Below, piece after piece: positions 34,049 to 43,214 of a stretch of DNA of 64,000 bases. This DNA is from Sphingomonas lycopersici (GTDB lineage: Bacteria > Pseudomonadota > Alphaproteobacteria > Sphingomonadales > Sphingomonadaceae). The stretch is from contig NZ_JANFAU010000005.1 in the NCBI RefSeq assembly GCF_026130605.1, forward strand, positions 124,001 to 188,000, in the 5' to 3' direction. Each line of letters begins with the position of its first letter. Within the stretch, counting starts at the first letter, position 1. Made by a program: the position numbers and the translations under genes. The notes under the pieces were generated by a model that saw only the letters and a list, made by a program, of their open reading frames with translations, was not told the DNA's origin and ran no database searches.

Positions 34049-36055
34049 ATGCGGTCGATGCGGACCTGGGCATTAGGAGCGGTGGCGCTGGTCGCCAGCG
34101 CCGCGCTCGCCCAAGGGAATGACAAACCAGCCCCGAACACCCCCGCCCCTGCGGCAGCCACCACCCCCGCCGCCGCGCTTCCGGCCGGCGCGGCGCTGAC
34201 CAAGAGCGACGTCGACGTCTGGCTCGACGGCTATATGCCCTATGCGCTGCGCAGCGGCGACATCCCCGGCGCGGTGGTGACGGTGGTCAAGGACGGGCAG
34301 CTGCTCACCGCGCGCGGCTTCGGCTATGCCGATGTCGCGAAGCGCACCCCGGTCGATCCCTATCGCACCTTGTTCCGCCCCGGCTCGGTCTCCAAGCTCG
34401 TCACCTGGACGGCGGTGATGCAGCAGGTCGAGGCGGGCAAGCTCGATCTCGATGCCGACGTCAATCGCTACATCGATTTCAAGATTCCGCCGCGCAACGG
34501 CCAGCCGGTCACGCTGCGCCAGATCATGACGCACACCGCCGGGTTCGAGGAAACCGGCAAGGACGTGATCTTCTACGATCCCGATCACCTGCGCCCGCTC
34601 GGCGATTTCCTCAAGGCGTCGCAGCCCGTGCGCATCTATGATGCGGGCACCACTCCGGCCTATTCGAACTGGGCGACCGCGCTGGCGGCCTATATCGTCG
34701 AGCGCGCCTCGGGCCAGTCGTTCGACGATTATGTCGACAGCCACATCTTCGCCCCGCTCGGCATGACCAACGCGACCTTCCGCCAGCCGCTCCCCAAGCA
34801 GCTCGTCGGGCAGATGGCGACGGGCTATCCCAAGCCAGGCACCGCCGCAGCGTTCGAACTGGTCGGCCCCGCGCCGGCCGGGTCGCTCTCCGCCTCGGGC
34901 GTCGATATGGCGAAGTTCATGCTCGCCCATCTGCAGGGCGGCGAACTGGGCGGCAAGCGCATCCTCAGCCCGCAGATCGCGGCGATGATGCACAACAGCC
35001 CGCTCGACAAGGTGAACCCGCAATCGCTGATCCCGCCGCTCAACCGGATGGAGCTCGGCTTTTTCGAGACCAATGTGAACGGGCATGAGGTGATCGCGCA
35101 TCTCGGCGATACCGTGGCGTTCCACACCTCGCTGCATCTGTTCATCAACGATCATGTCGGGCTGTACGTGTCGTTCAACAGCCCGGGGAAGATGGGCGCG
35201 GTCGGCGCGCTGCGCACCAGCCTGTTCGAGGATTTCGCCGATCGCTATTTCCCCGGCAAGCCGGTGACCGCGCGGGTCGATGCGCAGACCGCGAAACAGC
35301 ATGCGCAGATGATGGCCGGGACGTGGCGCAACAGCCGCCGCTCCGAAACCAATTTCCTCGCGCTCGCCGGGCTGCTCGGGCCGACCGAGGTGACAGTCGA
35401 CGAAAAGGGCAATCTGGTGGTGCCGTCGCTCAAGACGCCCGGCGGCCGCCCGCGCGAATGGGTCGAGATCGCGCCGTTCGTGTGGCGCGACCGCTTCGGT
35501 CATGAACAGCTCGCCGCGAAGGTGGTCGACGGCAAGGTCGTCCGCTGGAGCATCGGCGGCATCTCGCCGTTCATGGTGTTCGATCGCGTTCCCGCGAGCA
35601 TCTCGCCGTCGTGGCTGACGCCGGCGACCTATCTCAGCCTCGCGGTGCTGGCGCTGACCTTCCTCGCATGGCCGATCGGCTGGGCGATCCGGCGCCGCTA
35701 CAAGGCCTCGCTCAACCTCTCGGGTCGCCCGCTCACCGTCTATCGCGCGACGCGGATCGCCGCCGGGCTGGTCGTCGGCGTGGTGATCGGCTGGGCGGCG
35801 ATGATCACCGCGATGTTCGCCAATCTGCGCAACCTGTCGGGCGTGCTCGATCCGTATCTGGTGCTGCTCCAGATCCTCAGCATCGTGGTGCTGATCGGCG
35901 CGGTCGGCGTTGCCGGCTGGAACCTCTGGCTGGCGCAGCACGACGGGCGCAAGTGGACGAGCAAGCTCTGGGCGGTGCTCATCCTCCTCGCGACGCTGAT
36001 CATCCTTTACGTCGGCTACAGCTACAGCCTCCTGTCGATCTCGACGAAATATTGA
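34049..36055 (+). CDS. S12 serine hydrolase (beta-lactamase fold) with four C-terminal membrane helices
   Basis: A 668-residue exported serine hydrolase: signal peptide (MRTWALGAVALVASAALA), a Pro/Ala-rich linker, catalytic S113-V-S-K116, YSN, a late HLG, a beta-rich region, then four transmembrane helices in the last 150 residues (LSLAVLALTFLAWPIGWAI onwards). It is a close paralogue of the 18898 gene, sharing WLDGYMPYAL and GFGYADVAKRTPVDP, but with a good start: ATG at 34049 after AGGGAGAGAG. It leads an apparent operon with dgcN copy 2 (65 bp later) and another S12 gene. Likely a periplasm-facing D-peptide or acyl hydrolase. Confidence 0.85.
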   Translation: MRSMRTWALGAVALVASAALAQGNDKPAPNTPAPAAATTPAAALPAGAALTKSDVDVWLDGYMPYALRSGDIPGAVVTVVKDGQLLTARGFGYADVAKRTPVDPYRTLFRPGSVSKLVTWTAVMQQVEAGKLDLDADVNRYIDFKIPPRNGQPVTLRQIMTHTAGFEETGKDVIFYDPDHLRPLGDFLKASQPVRIYDAGTTPAYSNWATALAAYIVERASGQSFDDYVDSHIFAPLGMTNATFRQPLPKQLVGQMATGYPKPGTAAAFELVGPAPAGSLSASGVDMAKFMLAHLQGGELGGKRILSPQIAAMMHNSPLDKVNPQSLIPPLNRMELGFFETNVNGHEVIAHLGDTVAFHTSLHLFINDHVGLYVSFNSPGKMGAVGALRTSLFEDFADRYFPGKPVTARVDAQTAKQHAQMMAGTWRNSRRSETNFLALAGLLGPTEVTVDEKGNLVVPSLKTPGGRPREWVEIAPFVWRDRFGHEQLAAKVVDGKVVRWSIGGISPFMVFDRVPASISPSWLTPATYLSLAVLALTFLAWPIGWAIRRRYKASLNLSGRPLTVYRATRIAAGLVVGVVIGWAAMITAMFANLRNLSGVLDPYLVLLQILSIVVLIGAVGVAGWNLWLAQHDGRKWTSKLWAVLILLATLIILYVGYSYSLLSISTKY

Positions 36056-36120
36056 CGAAGCGTGGTGGCGGTCATGCAGGATGATCGCCACCATCTATGC
36101 CACGTCGAGAGGATGACCGG

Positions 36121-37161
36121 ATGAGCCTGGATAATAATAACAACGCGACTGAACTTCCTTCTCCCTATCTTCTGTTCGTCGGCGACGTCGTCGAACCCGG
36201 CTTCGCCAAGACCGCATTCGGATTGCGAGACTGGGCCGCCGACAAATGCATCGGCGAATATGCCTGCGATCCCGCCGCGGTGCGCACCGGGCTGCCGCAG
36301 CTCTCCCCCGCTGACGCCGCGGCGAGGGGCGCGAAGGCGATGGTGATCGCCGTCGCCAACCGCGGCGGCGTGATCCCGCCGCATTGGCGGCCCGCGCTGA
36401 TCGAGGCGCTCGCCGCCGGGCTCGATCTGATCGCCGGGATGCACAGCCGGCTCACCGATGTGCCCGGCCTCGCGCAAGCCGCACAAGATCATGGCCGCCG
36501 GCTGTTCGACGTGCGCACCCCGCCCGCCGGGCTACCGATCGCCACCGGGCGCAAGCGCAGCGGCAAGCGGCTGCTGACGGTCGGCACCGATTGCGCGCTC
36601 GGCAAGAAATATACTGCCCTAGCGCTCGCCGACGCCTTTGCCGCGCGCGGCGTCGCGGTCGATTTTCGCGCCAGCGGGCAGACCGGGATCATGATCGCGG
36701 GCGGCGGGATACCGATGGATTCGATCGTCTCCGATTTCGAGGCCGGCGCGGCGGAATCGCTGTCGCCCGACGCCGCGCCCGATCATTGGGACGTGATCGA
36801 GGGCCAGGGATCGTTGCTGCATCCGGCCTATGCCGCGGTATCGCTGGGGCTGCTCCACGGCAGCCAGCCCGACGTGTTCGTCGTCTGCCACGAACCGGGG
36901 CGCGCGCACCTGCTCGGCGTTCCCGATTATGGCGTGCCGACCGTCGAGGAGATCGTCGACCTGACGATCGCGCTCGGGCGGCGGACCAACCCCGCGATCC
37001 GCTGCGCCGGCTTCGCCTATAATACCGCCGCGCTCGACGCCGATGCCGCCGCGGCGTTGATGGCGCGCGACGCGGAGCGGCTCGGGCTTCCGGTTGCGGA
37101 CCCGATCCGGCGCGGCGCCGCCTTCGACCAACTGGTTGCGAGCTGCCTCGGCGTACCGTGA
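36121..37161 (+). CDS. DUF1611 protein, DgcN-type (copy 2)
   Basis: A 346-residue DUF1611 protein clearly paralogous to the product at 26011: same P-loop (TVGTDCALGKKYTALAL), RASGQTGIMIAGGG, HWDVIEGQGSLLHPAY and GSQPDVFVVCH. It lies between two S12 hydrolase genes on the plus strand and has no dgcA partner in its own operon, although the one at 28407 could serve both. The ATG at 36121 has GAGAGGA upstream. It may act on a different D-amino acid or be a backup copy. Confidence 0.8.
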   Translation: MSLDNNNNATELPSPYLLFVGDVVEPGFAKTAFGLRDWAADKCIGEYACDPAAVRTGLPQLSPADAAARGAKAMVIAVANRGGVIPPHWRPALIEALAAGLDLIAGMHSRLTDVPGLAQAAQDHGRRLFDVRTPPAGLPIATGRKRSGKRLLTVGTDCALGKKYTALALADAFAARGVAVDFRASGQTGIMIAGGGIPMDSIVSDFEAGAAESLSPDAAPDHWDVIEGQGSLLHPAYAAVSLGLLHGSQPDVFVVCHEPGRAHLLGVPDYGVPTVEEIVDLTIALGRRTNPAIRCAGFAYNTAALDADAAAALMARDAERLGLPVADPIRRGAAFDQLVASCLGVP

Positions 37162-37195
37162 GCCGCGCCCTCTTCATTTCGTTCGGAGAATTCTG

Positions 37196-38650
37196 ATGCC
37201 CTGGATTCGCGCTCTTACCTGCGCCGCGCTTGCCTGTTCATCGTCGCTCGCTTTCGCCGAACCGCCCCGGCCGGCGCCGGCGGTTCAGGCCGATCGGCTC
37301 GCCGGGCTCCCCGATTTCGTCGACGGGGTCGTCGCCGGGCAGATCGCCAGCCGACAGGTAGCGGGCGCGGTGGTGACGGTGGTGGCGGACGGCCGCGTGC
37401 TGTTCACCCGCGGCTATGGTTTCGCCAATGTCGCCAAGCAGGTGCCGGTCGACGGCGCGCGCACCCTGTTTCGCCCCGGATCGGTCTCCAAGCTGTTCAC
37501 CTGGGTCGCGCTGATGCAGCAGATCGAGGCGGGGAAGGTCGACCTCGACGCCGACGTCAACCGCTACCTCGATTATCGCATCCCCGATTTCAACGGCGCA
37601 CCGATCCGCGTGCGCGATCTGATGTCGCACAGCCCGGGGATGAGCGATCTCGGCGGCTTCCTGTTCGACAGCCCCGACAAGATCACCCCCTATCAGCAGT
37701 GGATCAAGGCGCATATTCCGCAGCGGCTGTGGGCGCCGGGGACCGAGATCGCTTATTCGAACTATGGCGCCGCGCTCGCCGGCTATATCGTCGAGCGCGT
37801 ATCGGGCGAAGCCTATCCCGATTATGTCGAGCGCCACATCTTTGCCCCGCTGGGCATGACCTCGACCACCTTCCGCGAGCCTCTGCCCCCGGCGCTCGCC
37901 GCGCGGATGGCGGACGGGCACAAATGGGTCGACGGTCAGCTCGTCCCCAAGCCTTATGAATATCTCAGCTCGATCATGCCGGCGGGCTCGGCGAGCGCGA
38001 CCGCGCCGGATATGGCGCGGTTCATGCTGGCGCTGCTCGGGGGCGGCGCGCTGGACGGCAAGCGCATCCTCAGCGCGCAATCGGTCGCGCTGCTCGAAAG
38101 CGATCTTTACGCCAATGTCCCCGGCCTGCCGGGGATGGCGCACGGCTTCCTCGTCGAGCGTCAGGCCGGGCCGCGAATGGTGGGGCATGCCGGGAACACG
38201 GTCGACTTCCACTCGGATCTCGTCATCGCGCCCGAACGCAACATCGGTCTCTTCATCTCGTTCACCGGCGGCCCAGAAAGCGGGATCGCGCGGACCGAGC
38301 TGCGCAACGCGTTGATCGGGCGGCTGTTTCCCCAGGCGCCCGCGCCGCGCTACACGGGCAAATCGGCACCGGTGCTCGGCAGCTATCGCGCCAACCGCCG
38401 CGATTATTCGGCGCCGGCCGATCCCGAGAACGACATCAAGGTCGAGGCGAGCGGCGCGCATATCGTCACCGTCACCGCGGCGGGGCGCAAGACCGCCTAC
38501 GAGCAGATCGGGCCGGCGGAATATGAGGAAATCACCGGCGCGCGTGCCGGCGGTCCGTACGATCGGATCAAGTTCTTCGGCGACAGCCAGGACCCGCGCC
38601 TGTCCTTCGCCTCGATGCCTTATGAGACCTTCCATCTCGTGAAGCCGTGA
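37196..38650 (+). CDS. S12 serine hydrolase (beta-lactamase fold), periplasmic
   Basis: A 484-residue exported serine hydrolase with Sec signal (MPWIRALTCAALACSSSLAFA), S96-V-S-K99, YSN (AYSNYGAALAG), a late HAG and a C-terminal beta-rich extension, but no membrane helices. It is related to the 34049 and 18898 products (GARTLFRPGSVSKLFTW) but shorter. It follows dgcN copy 2 by 34 bp, with GGAGA upstream of the ATG at 37196, so the three genes are probably co-transcribed. Confidence 0.85.
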   Translation: MPWIRALTCAALACSSSLAFAEPPRPAPAVQADRLAGLPDFVDGVVAGQIASRQVAGAVVTVVADGRVLFTRGYGFANVAKQVPVDGARTLFRPGSVSKLFTWVALMQQIEAGKVDLDADVNRYLDYRIPDFNGAPIRVRDLMSHSPGMSDLGGFLFDSPDKITPYQQWIKAHIPQRLWAPGTEIAYSNYGAALAGYIVERVSGEAYPDYVERHIFAPLGMTSTTFREPLPPALAARMADGHKWVDGQLVPKPYEYLSSIMPAGSASATAPDMARFMLALLGGGALDGKRILSAQSVALLESDLYANVPGLPGMAHGFLVERQAGPRMVGHAGNTVDFHSDLVIAPERNIGLFISFTGGPESGIARTELRNALIGRLFPQAPAPRYTGKSAPVLGSYRANRRDYSAPADPENDIKVEASGAHIVTVTAAGRKTAYEQIGPAEYEEITGARAGGPYDRIKFFGDSQDPRLSFASMPYETFHLVKP

Positions 38651-38706
38651 TCGACACCGCGTGTCGTTCATTTGCCAGTCGGGTTGGACGGTATAAGAAG
38701 GGCGCC

Positions 38707-39066
38707 ATGACTCGCCCCACGCCGCTCGGCTTCCGTGTGTTCGCGACTGCGTTCGCCCTTGTAGGAGCGGTGCCGTCGCTCGCACAAACGGCGCCGGCGC
38801 CCGCCGCCGGCGACGCCGACACCGTTCGCCTCACCGACGAACAGCGCAACGCGATCCTCGATCGCAACACGGTGGACAGCGCCGCCGCCGCGCGCGGCGA
38901 ACTGACCCAGTCGCAACGCATGGATCGCGGAATCCACGGCGAGGTGGGGATGATGATCGGCTCTTACGGCACGCGCGGCATCTATGGCACCGCGGCGATC
39001 CCGCTCGGCGACAATGCCGGCGCCGTGGTATCGTTCGAGAGCAGCCGCTTCGGTTACCGCCGCTAG
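38707..39066 (+). CDS. Small exported protein of unknown function
   Basis: A 119-residue protein with signal peptide (GFRVFATAFALVGAVPSLAQ) and a short mature part containing MDRGIHGEVGMMIGSYGTRGIYGTAAIPLG. No known family is recognised, though similar small proteins occur in sphingomonads. The ATG at 38707 is 56 bp after the S12 gene; the stop codon TAG lies in the first bases of a MITE-like element. Confidence 0.65.
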   Translation: MTRPTPLGFRVFATAFALVGAVPSLAQTAPAPAAGDADTVRLTDEQRNAILDRNTVDSAAAARGELTQSQRMDRGIHGEVGMMIGSYGTRGIYGTAAIPLGDNAGAVVSFESSRFGYRR

Positions 39067-39230
39067 TGGATTGATTCAGACGGAGGAGTCCCGGAATCCT
39101 TTCCCGTCATGCCGGGCTTGACCCGGCATCCAGAGCCACAAAGGACACCGCCTGAAACTCTGGATGCCGGGTCAAGCCCGGCATGACGGCTGAGAGAAGC
39201 GGGAACCATCCGTTGTGTTCTCACCACTAG
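39063..39230. mobile_element. MITE-like element, copy 2, with internal REP hairpin
   Basis: A 168-bp element beginning CTAGTGGATTGATTCAGACG and ending TCCGTTGTGTTCTCACCACTAG, the same ends as 12999-13103. The interior holds a facing REP pair (GTCATGCCGGGCTTGACCCG / CGGGTCAAGCCCGGCATGAC, about 39106-39187). It begins on the stop codon of the upstream gene. Confidence 0.65.
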
Positions 39231-39269
39231 CGCATCGTGCGTTCGCTTTTCCGCCCCGGCGAAGGGGCA

Positions 39270-39357
39270 CCCCGCAAAGTAATACTTTGCGGGGACCACG
39301 AAGGCCGGGGTCCAGCATCGGGCCGCTCGTAACTGGACCCCGGCCTACGCCGGGGTG
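39270..39357. repeat. Palindrome and REP unit before purC stop
   Basis: CCCCGCAAAGTAATACTTTG... forms a palindrome at 39270-39294, followed by a GGGGTCCAG...CTGGACCCC unit (39304-39338) with its CCGGCCTACGCCGGGGTGG tail. A related unit in the other orientation is at 54634-54702. Together with the MITE this fills the 319-bp gap 39067-39385. Confidence 0.7.
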
Positions 39358-39385
39358 GATCGTGTTGTGCGCCCGTTACCGTGAT

Positions 39386-40366
39386 TCACCCCGCGCCGAA
39401 CAGCGGAGCCAGCCGCGCGCGGATGCGTTCCAGCACCGTCGCGCCGCCGAGATCGGGTGCGAAGGTCTTGCCGGTGATCGTCTCGAACGCCTCGGCATAG
39501 ACCGCGGCGGTGCCGGTGATCAGGTCCCGCGGGATGGCCGGGATCGGATCATGATAGGGATCGCACCGCGCCGCGACCCACGAGCGCACGAAATCCTTGT
39601 CGAAGCTGTCGGGCCGCTCGCCGGCCTCGAATTGCGCCTGATAGGTCGCCTGCCGCCAGTAACGGCTGCTGTCCGGCGTATGGATTTCGTCCGCGAGGAC
39701 GATCGTGCCGTCGGGGGTGACGCCGAACTCATATTTGGTGTCGGCGAGGATCAGCCCGCGCGCTTCCGCCATTTTCTGCCCGCGCGCGAACAGCGCCAGC
39801 GCGGTCGCGCTCAGCTCGTCCCATTGCGCCGGGGTCAGGAGCTTGCGCTCGAGGATTTCGGCGGGGGTCAGCGGCTCGTCATGTCCGCCGTCGAATTCCT
39901 TGCTCGTCGGCGTGATGATCGGCGCGGCGAGCCGGGCGTTGTCGCGCAGGCCATCGGGCAGCGTCATGCCGTACATCGTGCGCTGGCCCTTTTTGTAGAG
40001 GGTCAGGATCGAGGTGCCCGTGGTCCCCGCGAGATAACCGCGCACGACGATCTCGACCGGCAGGATGTCGAGCCGGCGGCAGATGAGGACGTTGGGATCG
40101 GGATAATCGAGGACGTGATTGGCGCAGATGTCCGCAGTCTGCTCGAACCAGAAACGCGCGGTCTGCGTCAGCACCTCGCCCTTGAACGGGATCGCGCACA
40201 GGATGCGATCGAACGCGCTCAGCCGGTCGCTGGCGATGATGATCCGCCGCCCGTCGGCCAGATCGTAATTGTCGCGCACCTTGCCGCGATAATGGTTCGG
40301 CAGTTCGGGGATCGTCGCATCGTCCAGCGTGCGCGATGCGAAAGCGGTAAAATCGATCGACGACAT
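39386..40366 (-). CDS. purC: Phosphoribosylaminoimidazole-succinocarboxamide synthase
   Basis: A 326-residue SAICAR synthase, the purine-biosynthesis step joining CAIR with aspartate using ATP. Motifs include the nucleotide loop [36 protein letters not shown] and [13 protein letters not shown]. The length matches the longer bacterial/fungal-type form rather than the 240-residue E. coli form. Start at the ATG at 40366, divergent from the small secreted-protein gene at 40497. A housekeeping gene. Confidence 0.95.
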   Translation of the reverse strand: MSSIDFTAFASRTLDDATIPELPNHYRGKVRDNYDLADGRRIIIASDRLSAFDRILCAIPFKGEVLTQTARFWFEQTADICANHVLDYPDPNVLICRRLDILPVEIVVRGYLAGTTGTSILTLYKKGQRTMYGMTLPDGLRDNARLAAPIITPTSKEFDGGHDEPLTPAEILERKLLTPAQWDELSATALALFARGQKMAEARGLILADTKYEFGVTPDGTIVLADEIHTPDSSRYWRQATYQAQFEAGERPDSFDKDFVRSWVAARCDPYHDPIPAIPRDLITGTAAVYAEAFETITGKTFAPDLGGATVLERIRARLAPLFGAG

Positions 40367-40496
40367 TCAGTGATTCTCCGGGACCGGAGGTTCGCCCTAG
40401 CCGGATGCGCCGGCATTGTCAGCGGGCGGCCGGCGCGCTTCCGGGGCAGCGGGATTTGCCCTATATCGCGCCCGACACAGCAAAGAGCGACGACCG

Positions 40497-41066
40497 ATGC
40501 GAAAATCGACGTTGATCTGCACCGTTACTGCGCTGATCGCCGGGAGTGCAGTCGCACAGACGCCACCGCCGCCCGATCCCGCCAAGGCCCAGGCCAGCCG
40601 CGACGGTCGCCACGACTTCGACTGGGAATTCGGCACCTGGACTACGCGGCTGCGGCTACTGCGCAATCCGCTGTCGGGCGCCGCGCCGGATTGGGCCGAT
40701 TATCAGGGAACGAGCGTGGTCCGCCCGATCCTCGATGGCCGGTTCAATCTCGTCGAACTGTCGGTCTCGGGCACCGCCGGGCGCATCGAGGGCGCGGCGC
40801 TGCGGCTGTATGATCCGCGATCGCGGCAATGGAGCCTCAACTACGCCAATGCACGCAGCGGCACGCTGACGACCCCGGTTTACGGCGGCTTCGGCGATCA
40901 CGGCCGCGGGCTGTTCTATGCGCACGATACGCTCGACGGGCGCGCGATCCTCGTCCGCTTCGTGATCACGGCGACCGCGAAAGAAGCCCGTTTCGAACAG
41001 GCTTATTCCGCGGATAACGGCCGAAGCTGGGAAACCAACTGGATTGCGGTCGATACGCGTCAGTAG
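40497..41066 (+). CDS. Exported DUF1579-like protein of unknown function
   Basis: A 189-residue protein with signal peptide (MRKSTLICTVTALIAGSAVAQ) and a lipocalin-like beta-rich body (HDFDWEFGTWTTRLRLL...LYDPRSRQWSLNYAN...FEQAYSADNGRSWETNW) like secreted DUF1579-type proteins. The ATG is at 40497. Its last 7 bp overlap the stop codon region of the convergent TonB receptor gene. Confidence 0.7.
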   Translation: MRKSTLICTVTALIAGSAVAQTPPPPDPAKAQASRDGRHDFDWEFGTWTTRLRLLRNPLSGAAPDWADYQGTSVVRPILDGRFNLVELSVSGTAGRIEGAALRLYDPRSRQWSLNYANARSGTLTTPVYGGFGDHGRGLFYAHDTLDGRAILVRFVITATAKEARFEQAYSADNGRSWETNWIAVDTRQ

Positions 41067-43117
41067 CGCGCCGCAACACGCGCGAAGAAGCTGCGCCCCG
41101 GCTCGGGGTAGCCCGCCGCGAGCTGGTAATTCCGATCGAGCAGGTTGCGCGCGCCCACCCCGATCGTCAGCCGGCGCGAGACATCCCAATCGGCGGCAAG
41201 CCCCACGTCGACATAATTCCCGGTGCGGAAATAAGCGGTGCCGGCGGTATTCACCGTCCAGCGATCGGAGGCGATATCGGCGCTCGGCCGCACATGCACC
41301 GCGGCGACCGGCGACCAATCGGCATAGATGAACGCCTTGTGCGTCGGCACGTCGGTCGGGCGGAAGATCGGTACGCCGGGATCGCGCAAGTCGCGATGCG
41401 TGTAGGTATAATTGCCGCCGATCGCGAGACCGGGGAGAAGCTGCGCGGTGACCGACAGCTCGCCGCCGTAGAAATTGCCGCGGCCGAGGTTGAAGCTCTT
41501 GGTCACCGGATTCTGCGTGCAGACCCCGGCGGGGGTGCAGCTCGTGAAGATGAACGGTTCGGCGACGATCACGTCGGTGAGGTGCGAATAGAAGATTGCG
41601 CCCTCCGCGCGCCAGATGCCGAAGCGGCGCGATCCGCCGATCTCGTAATTCACCGCACGCTCGGGCCGGAGATTGGCGTTGGACACCGCCCCGCCGAAGC
41701 GCGAGCTGAACCGTTCGAACAAGGTCGGGAAGCGCGTGCGATCGGAAATGCTGGCGTGCAATTCGCTCGTTTCGGACGGTTTCCACGACAGCCGCCCCTG
41801 CCCGTTCAGCGCCGAATGATTGACCAGCGGATAGAAGACGAAGGCGTTATTGGCGTAATCCTCCGCGCGGCGCAGATCCTTCCAGTCGTAACTGATGCCG
41901 GCGGTGAAGGTCAGCGCGGGCGCCAGCTCGGCGATATTCTGCAGCGCGATGCTATAGCCGTCCTCGATCGAGGTCTGCGGCGGCTCGAACCCGCCGCCGG
42001 GGAAGCTTTGCTGGAATTCGACATGCTTGTCGCGGCGGTAGAAGGCCGCGAGGCTCAGCGTATCGCCGGGCAGCGGGCGCAGATCGAGCTGCGCCGATCC
42101 GCCCCACGCCTTGTCGTGATAGAAACTGTTGAACGCGCGCGGCCTGGTCTGGGTGGTTTCGCTGGCGTCGTCCCACGCGCTGAGCAGATTGTCGAACTGG
42201 TTGTAATAAATCTTGGTCTTGAGCGTCGCCATCTCGCCCAAAGCGGTGGTCGACAGAAAATAGACGCTGGAAATATCCCAATAAGGCCAGGTCCAGGCGC
42301 GCTGGATCGCCGCCGGATCGGTGGTGCTGAGTGGGGCGAGCTTCATCCCGCTCTGTTTGGTATAGCTGATCGAATATTCGTCGGTGACATTGGGGGTGAA
42401 CCCTGCCTTCAAGTTCACGCGCCAGTCGCGCGCCGCCGAAAGGTTGCGGCGCCCGCCATTCTCGCTCGGCGTCGGGACGAAGCCGCCGGCGAGATCCCAA
42501 TGATCGGTATCGTTGCGCGCATAGCTCGCCTGCGCATAATATTTGTCCTGCCGCGTCCCGATCAGCCCGGCGACATTATAGCCGGCATAGTCCACCGCGC
42601 GGCCGAGGTTGAGCGTCGCCTGCACCTGCGCCTCGATCGGCCGGGTCGGCTTGCGCGTCACGAGGTTGATCGCGCCGCCCATCCCGTCGGGCCCGTCGAG
42701 CACCGAGGCATAGCCCTTGGCGACCTGCACCTCGGCGATGTCGCTGGTGAGGAAGCGGCCGTAATCGAGCCGATTGTCGGCAGGGAGAAACACGCGCACG
42801 CCGTCGATCGACAGCGGCGCCTGGAAGCGGTTGAACCCGCGCACCAGGATCAGCCGTTCATTGCGCGATCCGCCGGTGTTCGAGGCAGTGACCCCGGGGA
42901 TGAGGTTCACCGCATCGTCGAGCCGCTGCCGATCGAAGGCGAAGATCGCATCCGACGACAGGGTATCGCCGCCGATCGCCACACCCTCGACCTTGGGCGC
43001 GGTGACGACGATCTGGCCGAGGCCGAACGCCGCGTCATTGTCCTGCGCCTGCGCCAGCACCGGCGGGGCGGCGACGATCGCGCTCGACACGAGCAGCCCG
43101 GCAACGATCGTTCGCAT
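41060..43117 (-). CDS. TonB-dependent receptor, ModE-cluster
   Basis: A 685-residue receptor with signal peptide (MRTIVAGLLVSSAIVAAPPVLA), a TonB-box-like GQIVVTAPK, a plug domain (LDDAVNLIPGVTASNTGGSRNERLILVRGFNRFQ; GPDGMGGAINLVTRKP) and a barrel ending FFARVAARY. The plug resembles receptors for metal chelates. It is divergent from a gene set encoding an exported protein, a di-haem peroxidase and a ModE-type regulator, with a ModE-box-like repeat between. Import of a metal or oxyanion complex is plausible. Confidence 0.85.
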   Translation of the reverse strand: MRTIVAGLLVSSAIVAAPPVLAQAQDNDAAFGLGQIVVTAPKVEGVAIGGDTLSSDAIFAFDRQRLDDAVNLIPGVTASNTGGSRNERLILVRGFNRFQAPLSIDGVRVFLPADNRLDYGRFLTSDIAEVQVAKGYASVLDGPDGMGGAINLVTRKPTRPIEAQVQATLNLGRAVDYAGYNVAGLIGTRQDKYYAQASYARNDTDHWDLAGGFVPTPSENGGRRNLSAARDWRVNLKAGFTPNVTDEYSISYTKQSGMKLAPLSTTDPAAIQRAWTWPYWDISSVYFLSTTALGEMATLKTKIYYNQFDNLLSAWDDASETTQTRPRAFNSFYHDKAWGGSAQLDLRPLPGDTLSLAAFYRRDKHVEFQQSFPGGGFEPPQTSIEDGYSIALQNIAELAPALTFTAGISYDWKDLRRAEDYANNAFVFYPLVNHSALNGQGRLSWKPSETSELHASISDRTRFPTLFERFSSRFGGAVSNANLRPERAVNYEIGGSRRFGIWRAEGAIFYSHLTDVIVAEPFIFTSCTPAGVCTQNPVTKSFNLGRGNFYGGELSVTAQLLPGLAIGGNYTYTHRDLRDPGVPIFRPTDVPTHKAFIYADWSPVAAVHVRPSADIASDRWTVNTAGTAYFRTGNYVDVGLAADWDVSRRLTIGVGARNLLDRNYQLAAGYPEPGRSFFARVAARY

Positions 43118-43166
43118 CGCATTCCCCCTCGCGGTTTCGCCCGGCGCGCATAGACCGCGATCGAAG

Positions 43167-43190
43167 CTCTGTATATATCCAGATATAGAG
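43167..43190. promoter_or_regulatory. ModE-box-like inverted repeat
   Basis: CTCTGTATAT-ATCC-AGATATAGAG, a 10-bp imperfect inverted repeat (8 of 10 pairs) between the TonB receptor and the gene at 43215. Its TATAT/ATATA arms resemble known ModE operators, and a ModE-type regulator is encoded 1.5 kb away. Confidence 0.5.
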
Positions 43191-43214
43191 ATCGGATTCG
43201 AAACGGGGGCAAAG

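Noticed and set aside
33977-36094. 673-codon minus-strand frame over the S12 gene at 34049
   Set aside because: Composition (HR/AE-rich) typical of antisense frames; the plus strand has SVSK and membrane helices.
9733-38650. Antibiotic-resistance island of beta-lactamases
   Set aside because: The S12 proteins lack specific class C features beyond SxxK/YxN and are large, often with extra domains; neighbours point to peptide catabolism.
39270-39294. Palindrome CCCCGCAAAGTAATACTTTG... as an operator
   Set aside because: It lies between convergent gene ends among other repeats; more likely part of a REP unit or terminator.
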